Positions 15,195 to 22,143 of a stretch of DNA of 22,143 nt are shown here, in pieces. This DNA is from TC-15 sp034437275 (lineage in GTDB: Bacteria; Chloroflexota; Anaerolineae; Aggregatilineales; Aggregatilineaceae), in contig DAOTUD010000198.1 in NCBI GenBank assembly GCA_034437275.1, positions 1 through 22,143 of the forward strand. The letters are read 5' to 3'. The position numbers were made by a program, and so were the translations under genes. The notes under the pieces were generated by a model. It was not told the origin of the DNA and ran no database searches. It saw nothing but the letters and a program-made list of their open reading frames with translations. How positions within the stretch are numbered: the first letter of the stretch is position 1; the number at the start of each line of letters is the position of its first letter.

Positions 15195-16877
15195 CTACTC
15201 GACGGTGACGCTGGTGCTGGCCACCACGGTCGGGATGTTGGGCAGCATGGCGTAGTAGGCCAGGAAACGCCCGCTTTCCAGCGTATTGTACCCCTCCAAT
15301 TTCTGCGCCCAGTTGAACCCAATCGAGAGATACAGGACGTCGACCTCGACAGTGAACGGCCCTTCGGCGGCGCTGACGTCCACCTGGTAGCGCACCGTAT
15401 CGCTGCCCCCGACAAAATCTGCATCGCTGAACGCCTCGCCATACGTGGCGAAATCGGACTCTGCCGTCTGCTTGTCGAATCCGGATGGCAGTAAGCGATT
15501 GTCCTTGATATAGCCCGACCCGCGCAGCAGCTTGTTAGTCACATTGCCATCCGTATCTGTCATCACCGACTCGTAAATCTGCACCTGATCCGGGCTGTCG
15601 ATGGTCTGGTAGTGCGGCTCGTACTGCGTGGAATCGGCGTCGTGGATGTCGTCCAGGACTTTGCCGTTGGGCTGGTACTCGCCCGACTCAAAGATCACTT
15701 CACCCGCCGCATCGGTGACCGTCACGTGCAGCCATGCGCGCCGCGAGGGGAAGCCGGTCGGGAATTTGTGCCCGGTCTGCGGGCTGATCACCACGTCGGC
15801 AGTTAGCACGCCGTCCGCCAGTGTCGCATTCTCCAGCGCGACGGTCGCCGTGAGGGTCTGCAGCCGATCGAGCGTGCGGTCGTAGGTAGCGCTGAAATGC
15901 TGGCTGCTCGCCGTCACATTCAGGTCAGCACCATAAACGCGGAACATGTTCTGCATATACACGTTGCCGCCGGTGAAGTTATGCCGGGCGAAGGGGCTGC
16001 GCGGCGGCGCATTGCCGACCGAACTGGTGACGACTGCGCCTTCAGCGATAGGCATGTGGCAGCTCTGGCAGCTTTGCGACTCGGCATAATCGCTGTGCAG
16101 CCATTCGAAATAGGGCATTTGCTCCGGGAATTCCCCAGCGATGTTGCCATCGGCATCCAGATAGGGGGTATACAGCGTGTGGCAGCTTGCACACAACTCC
16201 GACTCGGTGATGTGCATGCCCTGGACCGGCACAAAACCGGACGCGCCGGCCATCATCTGGCTTAAGCCGTTCCGCACCTCGAACCGGCTGTAGGTCACGC
16301 GCTCGCCCATCGGCAGATCGGGGTCGATCACAAACCCGCCGCTGAAGCTGGCCGGCTCGCTGAGCGTGTCAGCTTCGATCTGGTGGCACAGCGTGCACGA
16401 CACGCCGTCCATCGCCAGCATGTGGAGATCGCTGTTCTGGCCCAGGAATCCATCATCCAGCAGCAAGCCCTGCTGATCGCCCTGCGCCACCGTAAAGCGG
16501 GCCATCGGCGTGTGGCAGGTCGCGCACTTGTCCTCAATGACGCCGCTTAATTCCGGCGGTGAATCGAGCACTTCCACCCGCACCGAGGCTTGCCAGTACG
16601 GATCGCGGCTGGCGTTGGCCATCATGGTCGAGCGCCAGTACGCATCAATCGACACATCGGTGCCGGCTTCGTCGGTCAGGTTGCCATGACACGCCGCACA
16701 CGCCCCCGATCCGGCAAAATAGTCATTTTTCTGCACCGGCAGTGGCTCGCCTGGGAAATCCCCCGGGGCAGGCGTGGGCGGCGGTCCCTGGGCACCGACC
16801 GCCGCATAACTGCCGATGGCGATCCCGCCCAACGCAGCACAGCCTACGACCAATAACAAAACATAATATTTTTTCAT
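15195..16877 (-). CDS. Secreted five-haem c-type cytochrome
   Basis: This 560-residue exported protein has a basic N-terminus (MKKYY) and a hydrophobic segment (6-28) ending near AVGAQG, followed by a Pro-rich linker. Five CxxCH haem-binding motifs are at 60-64, 118-122, 161-165, 229-233 and 270-274. Further histidines (such as His152, His222, His299, His370) may be distal ligands. After residue 320 there are no haem sites, but a beta-rich domain with TGHKFPTGFPSRRAWLHV (368-385), a block common in multihaem cytochromes related to the c554/nitrite-reductase group. It probably transfers electrons outside the cytoplasmic membrane; the partner and substrate are unknown. The start is ATG 16877, with AGAGAG 8 nt upstream; the frame stays open to 17024 but would destroy the signal peptide. 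VVGC at 10-13 weakly resembles a lipobox, but the hydrophobic run continues past it. Confidence 0.9.
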   Translation of the reverse strand: MKKYYVLLLVVGCAALGGIAIGSYAAVGAQGPPPTPAPGDFPGEPLPVQKNDYFAGSGACAACHGNLTDEAGTDVSIDAYWRSTMMANASRDPYWQASVRVEVLDSPPELSGVIEDKCATCHTPMARFTVAQGDQQGLLLDDGFLGQNSDLHMLAMDGVSCTLCHQIEADTLSEPASFSGGFVIDPDLPMGERVTYSRFEVRNGLSQMMAGASGFVPVQGMHITESELCASCHTLYTPYLDADGNIAGEFPEQMPYFEWLHSDYAESQSCQSCHMPIAEGAVVTSSVGNAPPRSPFARHNFTGGNVYMQNMFRVYGADLNVTASSQHFSATYDRTLDRLQTLTATVALENATLADGVLTADVVISPQTGHKFPTGFPSRRAWLHVTVTDAAGEVIFESGEYQPNGKVLDDIHDADSTQYEPHYQTIDSPDQVQIYESVMTDTDGNVTNKLLRGSGYIKDNRLLPSGFDKQTAESDFATYGEAFSDADFVGGSDTVRYQVDVSAAEGPFTVEVDVLYLSIGFNWAQKLEGYNTLESGRFLAYYAMLPNIPTVVASTSVTVE

Positions 16878-16929
16878 CGCGTATTCTCTCTGGTGGAATG
16901 CAGCGTATGTACATATGGAACCTATCTTC

Positions 16930-17000
16930 ATTGTATAGCACAAGCCATGTGTGCGAAAATGCACATACCAACTCCCGCGCGAGTTGAATGAAAATTTCAT
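16930..17000. promoter_or_regulatory. Divergent control region with three palindromes
   Basis: Between the cytochrome and cpaF genes are three inverted repeats. TGTGC-N6-GCACA spans 16950-16965, CAACTC-N6-GAGTTG spans 16969-16986, and ATGAAA-A-TTTCAT spans 16988-17000. The centres of the first two are exactly 20 bp apart. On the minus strand TATACA or TACAAT (16937-16930) is the likely cytochrome -10 box, with no good -35, so its transcription may need an activator. The first palindrome has the 5-N6-5 geometry of CRP/FNR-family sites and covers the expected -35 position. Binding proteins are inferred, not identified. Confidence 0.5.
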
Positions 17001-17008
17001 GAAGATTC

Positions 17009-17037
17009 TTGTGTAAAAGCACACCCTGCTTTACACT
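17009..17037 (+). promoter_or_regulatory. Promoter of cpaF
   Basis: TTGTGT (17009-17014), a 17-nt spacer and TACACT (17032-17037) form a reasonable sigma70-type promoter, with a predicted start near 17044. The ribosome site AGGA (17077-17080) lies 7 nt before ATG 17088. The palindrome at 16988-17000 ends 8 bp before the -35 box. Confidence 0.55.
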
Positions 17038-17087
17038 AAGCTTGTTGTTTCCTTAATTACCGGGCCATTCACAATCAGGATAAACTT

Positions 17088-18527
17088 ATGGGTTCAAGAT
17101 TATCGCGCCTGAATCGCACCCCGTCGCCGGACAACCAGCCCTCCGAACAACCGCCCGCGCCGCCAGAACCGGCGATCACCGACGCTGCTCCCCCACTACC
17201 GGCAGGCGAAGAAGCATCGCAGAAAAAACGCACATCGCCCCGGGTCGCCACGCTGCGCAAGCAGCTTCGCAGCAAACTACAGGCCACCTCAGACGAATTC
17301 GACATGATGGACAGCATCGATCCACAACACCAGCAAATCATCCGTGACCGGCTGCGCGTGGTGTTGGAACGCTCGCGCATCCAGCTAGCGCCCGACGACC
17401 TGGCCGAACTGGAAGAGGCGCTGATCTTCGACCTGCTGGGGTTTGGCGCCATCGAGCCGCTGGTCCGCAACAAAAGTTACTCCGAGATCATGGTCAACGG
17501 GCCGGAGAGCATCTTCGCCGAGTACAAAGGCAAACTGTTGGAAACCGAATACGCCTTCGACGACGAAGACCATATCCAGTGGACTGCCCAGCGGATTGTA
17601 CGGCCTTTGCAGCGCGATCTGAGCCGTCGCAACCCGATGGTCGATGCCCGGCTGCCGGACGGGTCGCGCGTGCATGTCATTATGCCCCCCTCGGCGCTGG
17701 AAGGCACCACCATCACTATCCGCAAATTCCCCGAAGATCGCCTGACCGTCGATCAGTTGATCGAGTGGGGATCGTTTACCGAAGAAGTGGCCGAGTTTTT
17801 GCAGGCGTGCGTCGTCGCCCGGCTCAATGTCGTGGTGTCAGGCGGCACCGGCTCCGGGAAGACCACGCTGCTCAACGTGCTGTCGTCCTTCATTCCCAAC
17901 GAGGAGCGCATCGTCACCATCGAGGACTCGGCAGAATTGCAGCTAGACCAGCGCCACGTCGTCCGGCTGGAAACCTGCCCGGTGGTGCCGGGGACGGAGG
18001 AAGGCCAACTGGTGATCCGCGATCTGGTCAAAGGCAGCCTGCGTATGCGCCCCGACCGGATCGTTGTGGGCGAATGTCGCTCAGGGGAAGCGCTGGACAT
18101 GCTCCAGGCGATGAACACTGGTCACGACGGCTCGCTGACGACCATCCACGCCAACAGCCCGCGCGACTGCCTCTCGCGCCTGGAAACCCTGGCCCTCATG
18201 GCCGGGATGGACCTGCCGGTCGGCATCATCCGGCAGCAGATCGCCAGCGCCGTCAACCTGATCATCCAGCAAAGCCGCCTGAAGGACGGCAGCCGCAAGA
18301 TCACCCAGATCACTGAACTGCAAGGCATGGAAGGCGAGCGTGTCACGCTCCAGGACATCTTCATCTACCAGACGCCCGACCACAAAGGCAGTGGTCCCAG
18401 CCACGCCGGAGGCGGGACGCTGAACCCGACCGGCTTCCGACCGGGCTTTATGGATCGCCTGGAAGAAGCCGGCTTCAATCTCAGCAGCCGCATCTTCGGG
18501 GCGGGCCGCACCTTCGGCGCAGGCTAA
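17088..18527 (+). CDS. cpaF: CpaF/TadA-type secretion ATPase
   Basis: This 479-residue cytoplasmic hexameric ATPase normally powers Tad/Flp pilus assembly or related type II/IV secretion. A disordered Pro-rich N-terminus (1-50) leads to a helical N-domain (80-215) with FDLLGFGAIEPLV (114-126), SEIMVNGP (132-139) and RRNPMVDARLPDGSRVH (180-196). The motor domain carries Walker A GGTGSGKTT (252-260), an Asp box (RIVTIEDSAEL, 274-284), Walker B RIVVGECR (324-331) and a His box (GHDGSLTTIHANS, 345-357). A Gly-rich tail (433-479) ends the protein. All catalytic elements are intact. No tadB/tadC, pilin or prepilin peptidase gene follows, although these usually lie next to cpaF; a MoeB-like gene follows instead. 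The rest of a Tad system must lie elsewhere or be absent. Confidence 0.95.
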   Translation: MGSRLSRLNRTPSPDNQPSEQPPAPPEPAITDAAPPLPAGEEASQKKRTSPRVATLRKQLRSKLQATSDEFDMMDSIDPQHQQIIRDRLRVVLERSRIQLAPDDLAELEEALIFDLLGFGAIEPLVRNKSYSEIMVNGPESIFAEYKGKLLETEYAFDDEDHIQWTAQRIVRPLQRDLSRRNPMVDARLPDGSRVHVIMPPSALEGTTITIRKFPEDRLTVDQLIEWGSFTEEVAEFLQACVVARLNVVVSGGTGSGKTTLLNVLSSFIPNEERIVTIEDSAELQLDQRHVVRLETCPVVPGTEEGQLVIRDLVKGSLRMRPDRIVVGECRSGEALDMLQAMNTGHDGSLTTIHANSPRDCLSRLETLALMAGMDLPVGIIRQQIASAVNLIIQQSRLKDGSRKITQITELQGMEGERVTLQDIFIYQTPDHKGSGPSHAGGGTLNPTGFRPGFMDRLEEAGFNLSSRIFGAGRTFGAG

Positions 18528-18554
18528 CCCGGCTAGCAGCGGAGCTTCAGCACC

Positions 18555-19430
18555 ATGCCAGGCCCAGACCAGCTCGACGACCTGACCCCCGCCGAATGCG
18601 CGCGCTACCAGCGCCACCTGATCCTGCCCCATGTCGGCGAAGCGGGGCAGCGTAAACTCAAAGCCGCCAGCGTCCTGATCGTCGGGACAGGTGGCCTGGG
18701 CAGCCCGATCGCGCTCTACCTGGCGGCGGCAGGCGTCGGGCGGATCGGGCTGGCGGATTTCGATGTGGTCGATGTGAGCAACTTGCAGCGCCAGATCGTA
18801 CACGAGGAAAACACCATTGGCCGCGCGAAAGTCGACTCGGCGGCCCAGCGCCTGCGCGATCTCAACTCGCATATCACGCTCGAACTACATCGCAACCGGC
18901 TGACGCATCACAACGCGCTGGATATTATCCGCCGCTACGATATCATCGTCGACGGCACGGACAACTTCCCCGCCCGCTACCTGCTCAGCGACGCGGCGGT
19001 GCTGCTCGGCAAACCCTTTGTATACGGCAGTATTTTTCAGTTTGAGGGGCAGGTGAGCGTGCTGGGGATGCCCGAGGGGCCGTGCTACCGCTGCATGCAG
19101 CCCCAGCCCCCGCCGCCGGACATGACACCCCGCAGCGCCGATATCGGCGTGCTGGGCGTGCTGCCCGGCACCATTGGCACGCTCCAGGCGACCGAAACCA
19201 TCAAGCTGATCTTAGGAATCGGCGCGCCGCTGGTGGGGCGCTTGCTGTTGTACGATGCGTTGGAGATGTCGTTCGATATGATCACGCTGCCCAGACGGCC
19301 CAACTGCCCGGCGTGTGGCGAGCAGCCTACCGTCACGGCATTGATCGACTATCAGGAATTTTGCGGCCTGCCACCCGATGAGGAAGCCAGCCGGCCAGAC
19401 AGCCCGTCATCTAACCAGGACCACACCTAA
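18555..19430 (+). CDS. moeB: MoeB/ThiF-like E1 adenylyltransferase with Ser at the conserved Cys position
   Basis: This 291-residue E1-like enzyme should adenylate the C-terminal Gly of a ubiquitin-like sulfur carrier (MoaD, ThiS or similar), for molybdopterin, thiamine or other sulfur transfer. Seen are RYQRHLILP (18-25 region), the nucleotide loop GTGGLGS (44-50), FDVVDVSNLQRQ (69-80), DGTDNFPARYL (133-143) and a zinc site of two CxxC pairs (Cys177/180 and Cys251/254). VLGVLPGTIGTLQATETIKL (199-218) is the typical MoeB block. The residue before it that is usually Cys (SCAEAGVLG in relatives) is Ser194 here (RSADIGVLG). There is no C-terminal rhodanese domain. The ATG follows cpaF by 27 nt with GGAG at 18541-18544, so it is probably cotranscribed. 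Its stop is 15 nt from the convergent STAND gene. Confidence 0.9.
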   Translation: MPGPDQLDDLTPAECARYQRHLILPHVGEAGQRKLKAASVLIVGTGGLGSPIALYLAAAGVGRIGLADFDVVDVSNLQRQIVHEENTIGRAKVDSAAQRLRDLNSHITLELHRNRLTHHNALDIIRRYDIIVDGTDNFPARYLLSDAAVLLGKPFVYGSIFQFEGQVSVLGMPEGPCYRCMQPQPPPPDMTPRSADIGVLGVLPGTIGTLQATETIKLILGIGAPLVGRLLLYDALEMSFDMITLPRRPNCPACGEQPTVTALIDYQEFCGLPPDEEASRPDSPSSNQDHT

Positions 19431-19445
19431 ACACACGCTGCACGC

Positions 19446-21914
19446 TTAGCCCGCCGCGTAATGGTGCAGGTCCTCTTCCGGATCGAGCAGGTCCACGTCA
19501 GCCGTCGCCAGCCGCATCTGGCGCGTCTGGGCGCGCTTGAGCAGCCGCCCTACGTCCGGATCGTCGGGCAGGCGTTCGCTGGCTGCTTCGAGCAGCTGTA
19601 CCACCCGGTTGAGTTGGACTGTATCGTCCATCAGCAGCCGCGCCAGGGCCAGCAGGGTATAGCCAACCTGTTCCGCATCATCCAGCGCAAAAGCGAACTT
19701 CAACGCGCGCCGATAATAGGACCGCGCCGCGTCACGGTCGCCGCTGGCTTCGTGCAGATCGGCGAGTTTCCACAATTCGTCGAACACAGCCTGCTCATCC
19801 CCGGCGGACTGTGCCAGTTCGAGCGCCTTGGAGTAATTGGTTCGTGCCTGATCCCAGTGCAGCAGGATCGTGTGGGCCTCGCCCAGCATGTCGAGCGTGT
19901 CGCGCAGGTAGTCGGGGCGTTCCTCGCGTTCAAAGATTGGGATGGACTGCTGCAACACATCCAGCGCATCCTCGGGCTGCCCCTGGTCAAGATACAGATC
20001 GCCCAGCTTGTTGAGCGTCAGGCCGATATCCAGCCAGGCCTCGATCGGGCGTAAGGCGTCGACCGCCTCCCGGTAGGCCGTTTCCGCACCCTCGTAGCGT
20101 CCTAACATGGCCTGGAGTTCGCCGAGCAATGCCAACACCTGCCCCTCGCGCTGGGGGTTATCTGCCTGTTCGGCCAGGGAAATGCCCTGCTCGACATAAT
20201 CCAGCACCTCGCTGTAATTCTCTTGCTCGAGATTCAGCGCAGCCAACGCTTCCAGCGCGGCGATCTCATCATCCACGTTCCCATCCGCCTGATACGCCTC
20301 GAGCGCCTGCCCGTAATGCTCAATCGACTCGGCCTCCGCGCCAGACTCGACCGCTTCTGCGGTGACGCGGTGCAGTTTTTCCATATCCGTGATCGGCATC
20401 GGTTCGGCAGCCGGCGGCGTCGTGTCTTCATCCGGCTCGCGCAGCGTGTAGACCGCCGGTGCAGCGACCGTATCCTGCTCCTGCACATCCGGCGCGGCTT
20501 CCTCCGGCGCGCTGCGTTCGCCCAGCGGCACGGCCTCGGCAGCGGGCGGCAGAGATGGTTCGGGTTCAGGCTCCGGTTCGGTGACAGTTTCCAATGGTTC
20601 GACGGGCACATCCAGGTCCGGACGCGCCAACACACCCACCTCGGCAGCCTCGGGATGGTCTAGCAGGTATTCCAGCCAGATGACCTCCGGCTTATAGTGG
20701 TGCATATCGGCGAAATCCTCGGCCATATCCGGCGCGAGCAGATCGACCAGCGTCTGCAGCTGGTCCTCATGTCCCTGCTGCACCGCATACCGCCCGGCCC
20801 CCAGGACGTTCGGCATCTCGGCGATCAGGCGTTCGTGATGCGCCGGGTTATTGTCGGCAGTGTGGCGCTGGACATACGTCGCCAGGCCGCGTAAGTGCCG
20901 CGCCTGCATTGCTTCCAACTGCTTTTTGCCGCGCAAGAACGTTTGCGCGAACGTCTGCACGCGCTCATGCACGGTGAAATAAGGCTGATCGTACACGGTG
21001 CGCTCGCTCACAAACCCGTGCTTGAAGAGCCGGTGCATCGCGGCCTGGATCACCTTCACCGGTGCGCCGCCCACATCGGACAGCAGCTCGTCGCTGCCGC
21101 CCCCGGCGAAAGCCGCCCCCAACAGCAGGATCAACCCCTGCAACTGGCCGGGCAGCAGCCGGTAGGCCGCCATCAATACGGCCATCGTGCGATTCGTTTC
21201 GCCTTCGGGAACGTCTGGCAACCGCGCCAGCAGGTCCTCCGGCGTGACGTTGCCGGTCGCAAGCTGACGCCCGGCAACATAGATCGCCAGCGCATAGCCA
21301 CCCAATGCCCGAGTCAAGCGGTCTACTTCGGCCATCTCGGCCTCGAACGAATTGCGCGCCAGGTGTATCAACATCGCGCGCGAATCCTCCGGTTCCAGCG
21401 GCTCGACGGCATAGGGCGTCCACGGACCGGGCATGAGCCGATCATGCGTCAACAGCAAGGGGACGCCAGACGCACAGCGGCGGACAAACTCGCGTGTTGT
21501 CCCCTCAAGGTGCCGGCCATCCAGCACGACGAGAGGCCGGTTTTGTTGCAGCAAGCCGCGCACGTACGCCACACGATCATTGAGGTCATCGCCGACGGTG
21601 TCGATATCCGTGCCGTAGGCCCGCGCCACGCGCACGATCAGCGCGCGCAGGGAATCATCGGCCACCTCCAGCCACAGCACCCCGCCGGGCAATTCCGCAT
21701 AACCAGCCGCCAACGCCGCTGCCAGCGCCGTCTTCCCCACACCGGGCGGGCCATAGAGCAGCACTGCCGTGCCCGCCTTCAACGAAAGATGCACCGATGA
21801 CAGATCAGCATCACGCCCGAACAACTCGTCCGGAGCCTGAACGGGGAGATTATGGCTGCCATGCAGCGGGGCGTCGTGCGGCGTCACAAATTGTTGATTC
21901 ATCAGCATCACCAT
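19446..21914 (-). CDS. STAND-class NTPase with TPR repeats
   Basis: This 822-residue signal-transduction ATPase has the NB-ARC-like order. A short N-terminal tail (1-30) leads to FGRDADL (32-38), then Walker A GPPGVGKT (55-62), Walker B LVVLDG (128-133), a sensor segment LLLTHDR (153-159) and GGYALAIYVAG (205-215, in place of the GLPLA motif). A winged-helix region (about 250-325) with YFTVHERVQTFA follows, then a helical part to 425. A Pro/Glu-rich linker (435-508) separates it from six or so TPR-like repeats (525-795). Such proteins form switches that oligomerise on sensing a ligand. No recognisable effector domain (nuclease, TIR, protease) is present. Three in-frame ATGs compete (21914, 21908, 21902); the last has the best ribosome site (GGTGA, 5 nt upstream). 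No partner gene is adjacent on this strand. Confidence 0.88.
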   Translation of the reverse strand: MVMLMNQQFVTPHDAPLHGSHNLPVQAPDELFGRDADLSSVHLSLKAGTAVLLYGPPGVGKTALAAALAAGYAELPGGVLWLEVADDSLRALIVRVARAYGTDIDTVGDDLNDRVAYVRGLLQQNRPLVVLDGRHLEGTTREFVRRCASGVPLLLTHDRLMPGPWTPYAVEPLEPEDSRAMLIHLARNSFEAEMAEVDRLTRALGGYALAIYVAGRQLATGNVTPEDLLARLPDVPEGETNRTMAVLMAAYRLLPGQLQGLILLLGAAFAGGGSDELLSDVGGAPVKVIQAAMHRLFKHGFVSERTVYDQPYFTVHERVQTFAQTFLRGKKQLEAMQARHLRGLATYVQRHTADNNPAHHERLIAEMPNVLGAGRYAVQQGHEDQLQTLVDLLAPDMAEDFADMHHYKPEVIWLEYLLDHPEAAEVGVLARPDLDVPVEPLETVTEPEPEPEPSLPPAAEAVPLGERSAPEEAAPDVQEQDTVAAPAVYTLREPDEDTTPPAAEPMPITDMEKLHRVTAEAVESGAEAESIEHYGQALEAYQADGNVDDEIAALEALAALNLEQENYSEVLDYVEQGISLAEQADNPQREGQVLALLGELQAMLGRYEGAETAYREAVDALRPIEAWLDIGLTLNKLGDLYLDQGQPEDALDVLQQSIPIFEREERPDYLRDTLDMLGEAHTILLHWDQARTNYSKALELAQSAGDEQAVFDELWKLADLHEASGDRDAARSYYRRALKFAFALDDAEQVGYTLLALARLLMDDTVQLNRVVQLLEAASERLPDDPDVGRLLKRAQTRQMRLATADVDLLDPEEDLHHYAAG

Positions 21915-21945
21915 CCACGCAAAGAGCCTGTGCCGTTATGCTGTG

Positions 21946-21954
21946 AGTATATCA
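21946..21954 (-). promoter_or_regulatory. Extended -10 promoter of the STAND gene
   Basis: On the minus strand TGATATACT is an extended -10 element (TGn plus TATACT, 21951-21946) with no good -35 box 15-18 nt upstream. Transcription would start near 21939, giving a 25-37 nt leader depending on which ATG is used. Confidence 0.5.
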
Positions 21955-21957
21955 GTT

Positions 21958-22143
21958 GATAAGTTTAACCGCTAGGCGGCCAAAACCCCGGGAGATATGG
22001 CGCAACTTATCGGCACTTTAGTTTCCGCTAAAAGAGCAAAGCGGGCAAGCAACCTGAAAAACCAGACCGCAGGACTGGGAGAAGTGAATCTTAACAAAAC
22101 AGGGCGGGAAAGCCCAGCGAACAGGAAAAAAGCTACGCCACAG
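21958..22143. other. Gene-free right edge with several small inverted repeats
   Basis: No credible coding frame or known RNA gene is seen here. The segment holds GATAAGTT (21958-21965) matched by AACTTATC (22005-22012), with CCGC-TAG-GCGG nested between them. Further along are TTTAG-N6-CTAAA (22017-22032), an interrupted hairpin CCAG...CTGG near 22041-22058, and GGGC-N6-GCCC followed on the minus strand by TGTTTTGTT (near 22090-22115). The last could be a weak terminator for a minus-strand gene lying beyond the window. The plus strand is purine-rich from about 22030 on. Confidence 0.3.

Noticed and set aside
16838..16850. Lipobox (VVGC) in the cytochrome leader
   Set aside because: The hydrophobic run continues about 15 residues after the Cys, which fits an ordinary signal or anchor better than a lipoprotein signal.
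16878..17024. N-terminal extension of the cytochrome by 49 codons
   Set aside because: It would bury the signal peptide and cross the promoter region; ATG 16877 with AGAGAG fits a secreted protein.
20430..20620. Tandem DNA repeat in the Pro/Glu-rich linker of the STAND gene
   Set aside because: The protein has short Glu-Pro runs, but the DNA is not a clean tandem repeat and is explained by linker composition.
21955..22143. RNase P RNA, tmRNA, 6S RNA or tRNA at the right edge
   Set aside because: None of the conserved signature sequences of these RNAs could be found on either strand.

Overview
The window is GC-rich bacterial chromosome, densely packed with single-copy housekeeping, envelope and redox genes. 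I see no phage, insertion sequence, CRISPR array, tRNA or rRNA. The gene set best fits a Chloroflexota (Anaerolineae-like) bacterium: a membrane-anchored MurF-like ligase, an unusual MurA-like protein, YfhO-type glycosylation, a CpaF ATPase, a secreted multihaem cytochrome and a STAND-TPR protein. That assignment is an inference from gene content, because no marker gene is present.

Layout. (1) 1-1420: a class I fructose-bisphosphate aldolase (fbaB, minus) with its terminator and a palindromic operator candidate, then a stand-alone GIY-YIG/DUF123 protein (plus, TTG start). (2) 1872-7566: a tight plus-strand operon with a strong promoter buried in the 3' end of the DUF123 gene. Its order is MurA-like enolpyruvyltransferase-fold protein, alpha/beta hydrolase, membrane-embedded MurF-like ligase, D-Ala-D-Ala ligase family protein, C39-like cysteine peptidase. 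Junctions are overlaps or very short gaps (ATGA, TGATG, 16 nt, 2 nt). (3) 7595-8475: an orphan OmpR-family response regulator (minus) with a good terminator, divergent from a glycosyltransferase. (4) 8446-15176: lipid-linked glycan genes, namely a membrane GT2, a polyprenyl-phosphate-mannose-synthase-like GT2, and a 1414-residue fusion of a YfhO-type membrane glycosylation protein with a 14-helix MOP-family flippase. (5) 15195-17087: a secreted five-haem c-type cytochrome (minus), divergent from cpaF across a 210-bp region with three palindromes. (6) 17088-19430: cpaF, then a MoeB/ThiF-like E1 enzyme. (7) 19446-21914: a STAND NTPase with TPR repeats (minus), its promoter, and about 190 bp without a gene.

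How the parts may work together. Region 2 looks like a pathway that builds and attaches a D-amino-acid dipeptide at the membrane. It is not textbook murein synthesis: the MurA-like protein lacks the catalytic Cys loop and the Lys of MurA, and the MurF-like ligase has about five membrane helices where the UDP-substrate-binding domain should be. Region 4 would make a polyprenyl-phosphate sugar inside the cell, flip it and use it outside, with the last two steps possibly on one polypeptide. Promoters for regions 2 and 4 share a -10 box followed by a GC-rich discriminator, which the other promoters found here lack. Most candidate novelty lies in these two regions.
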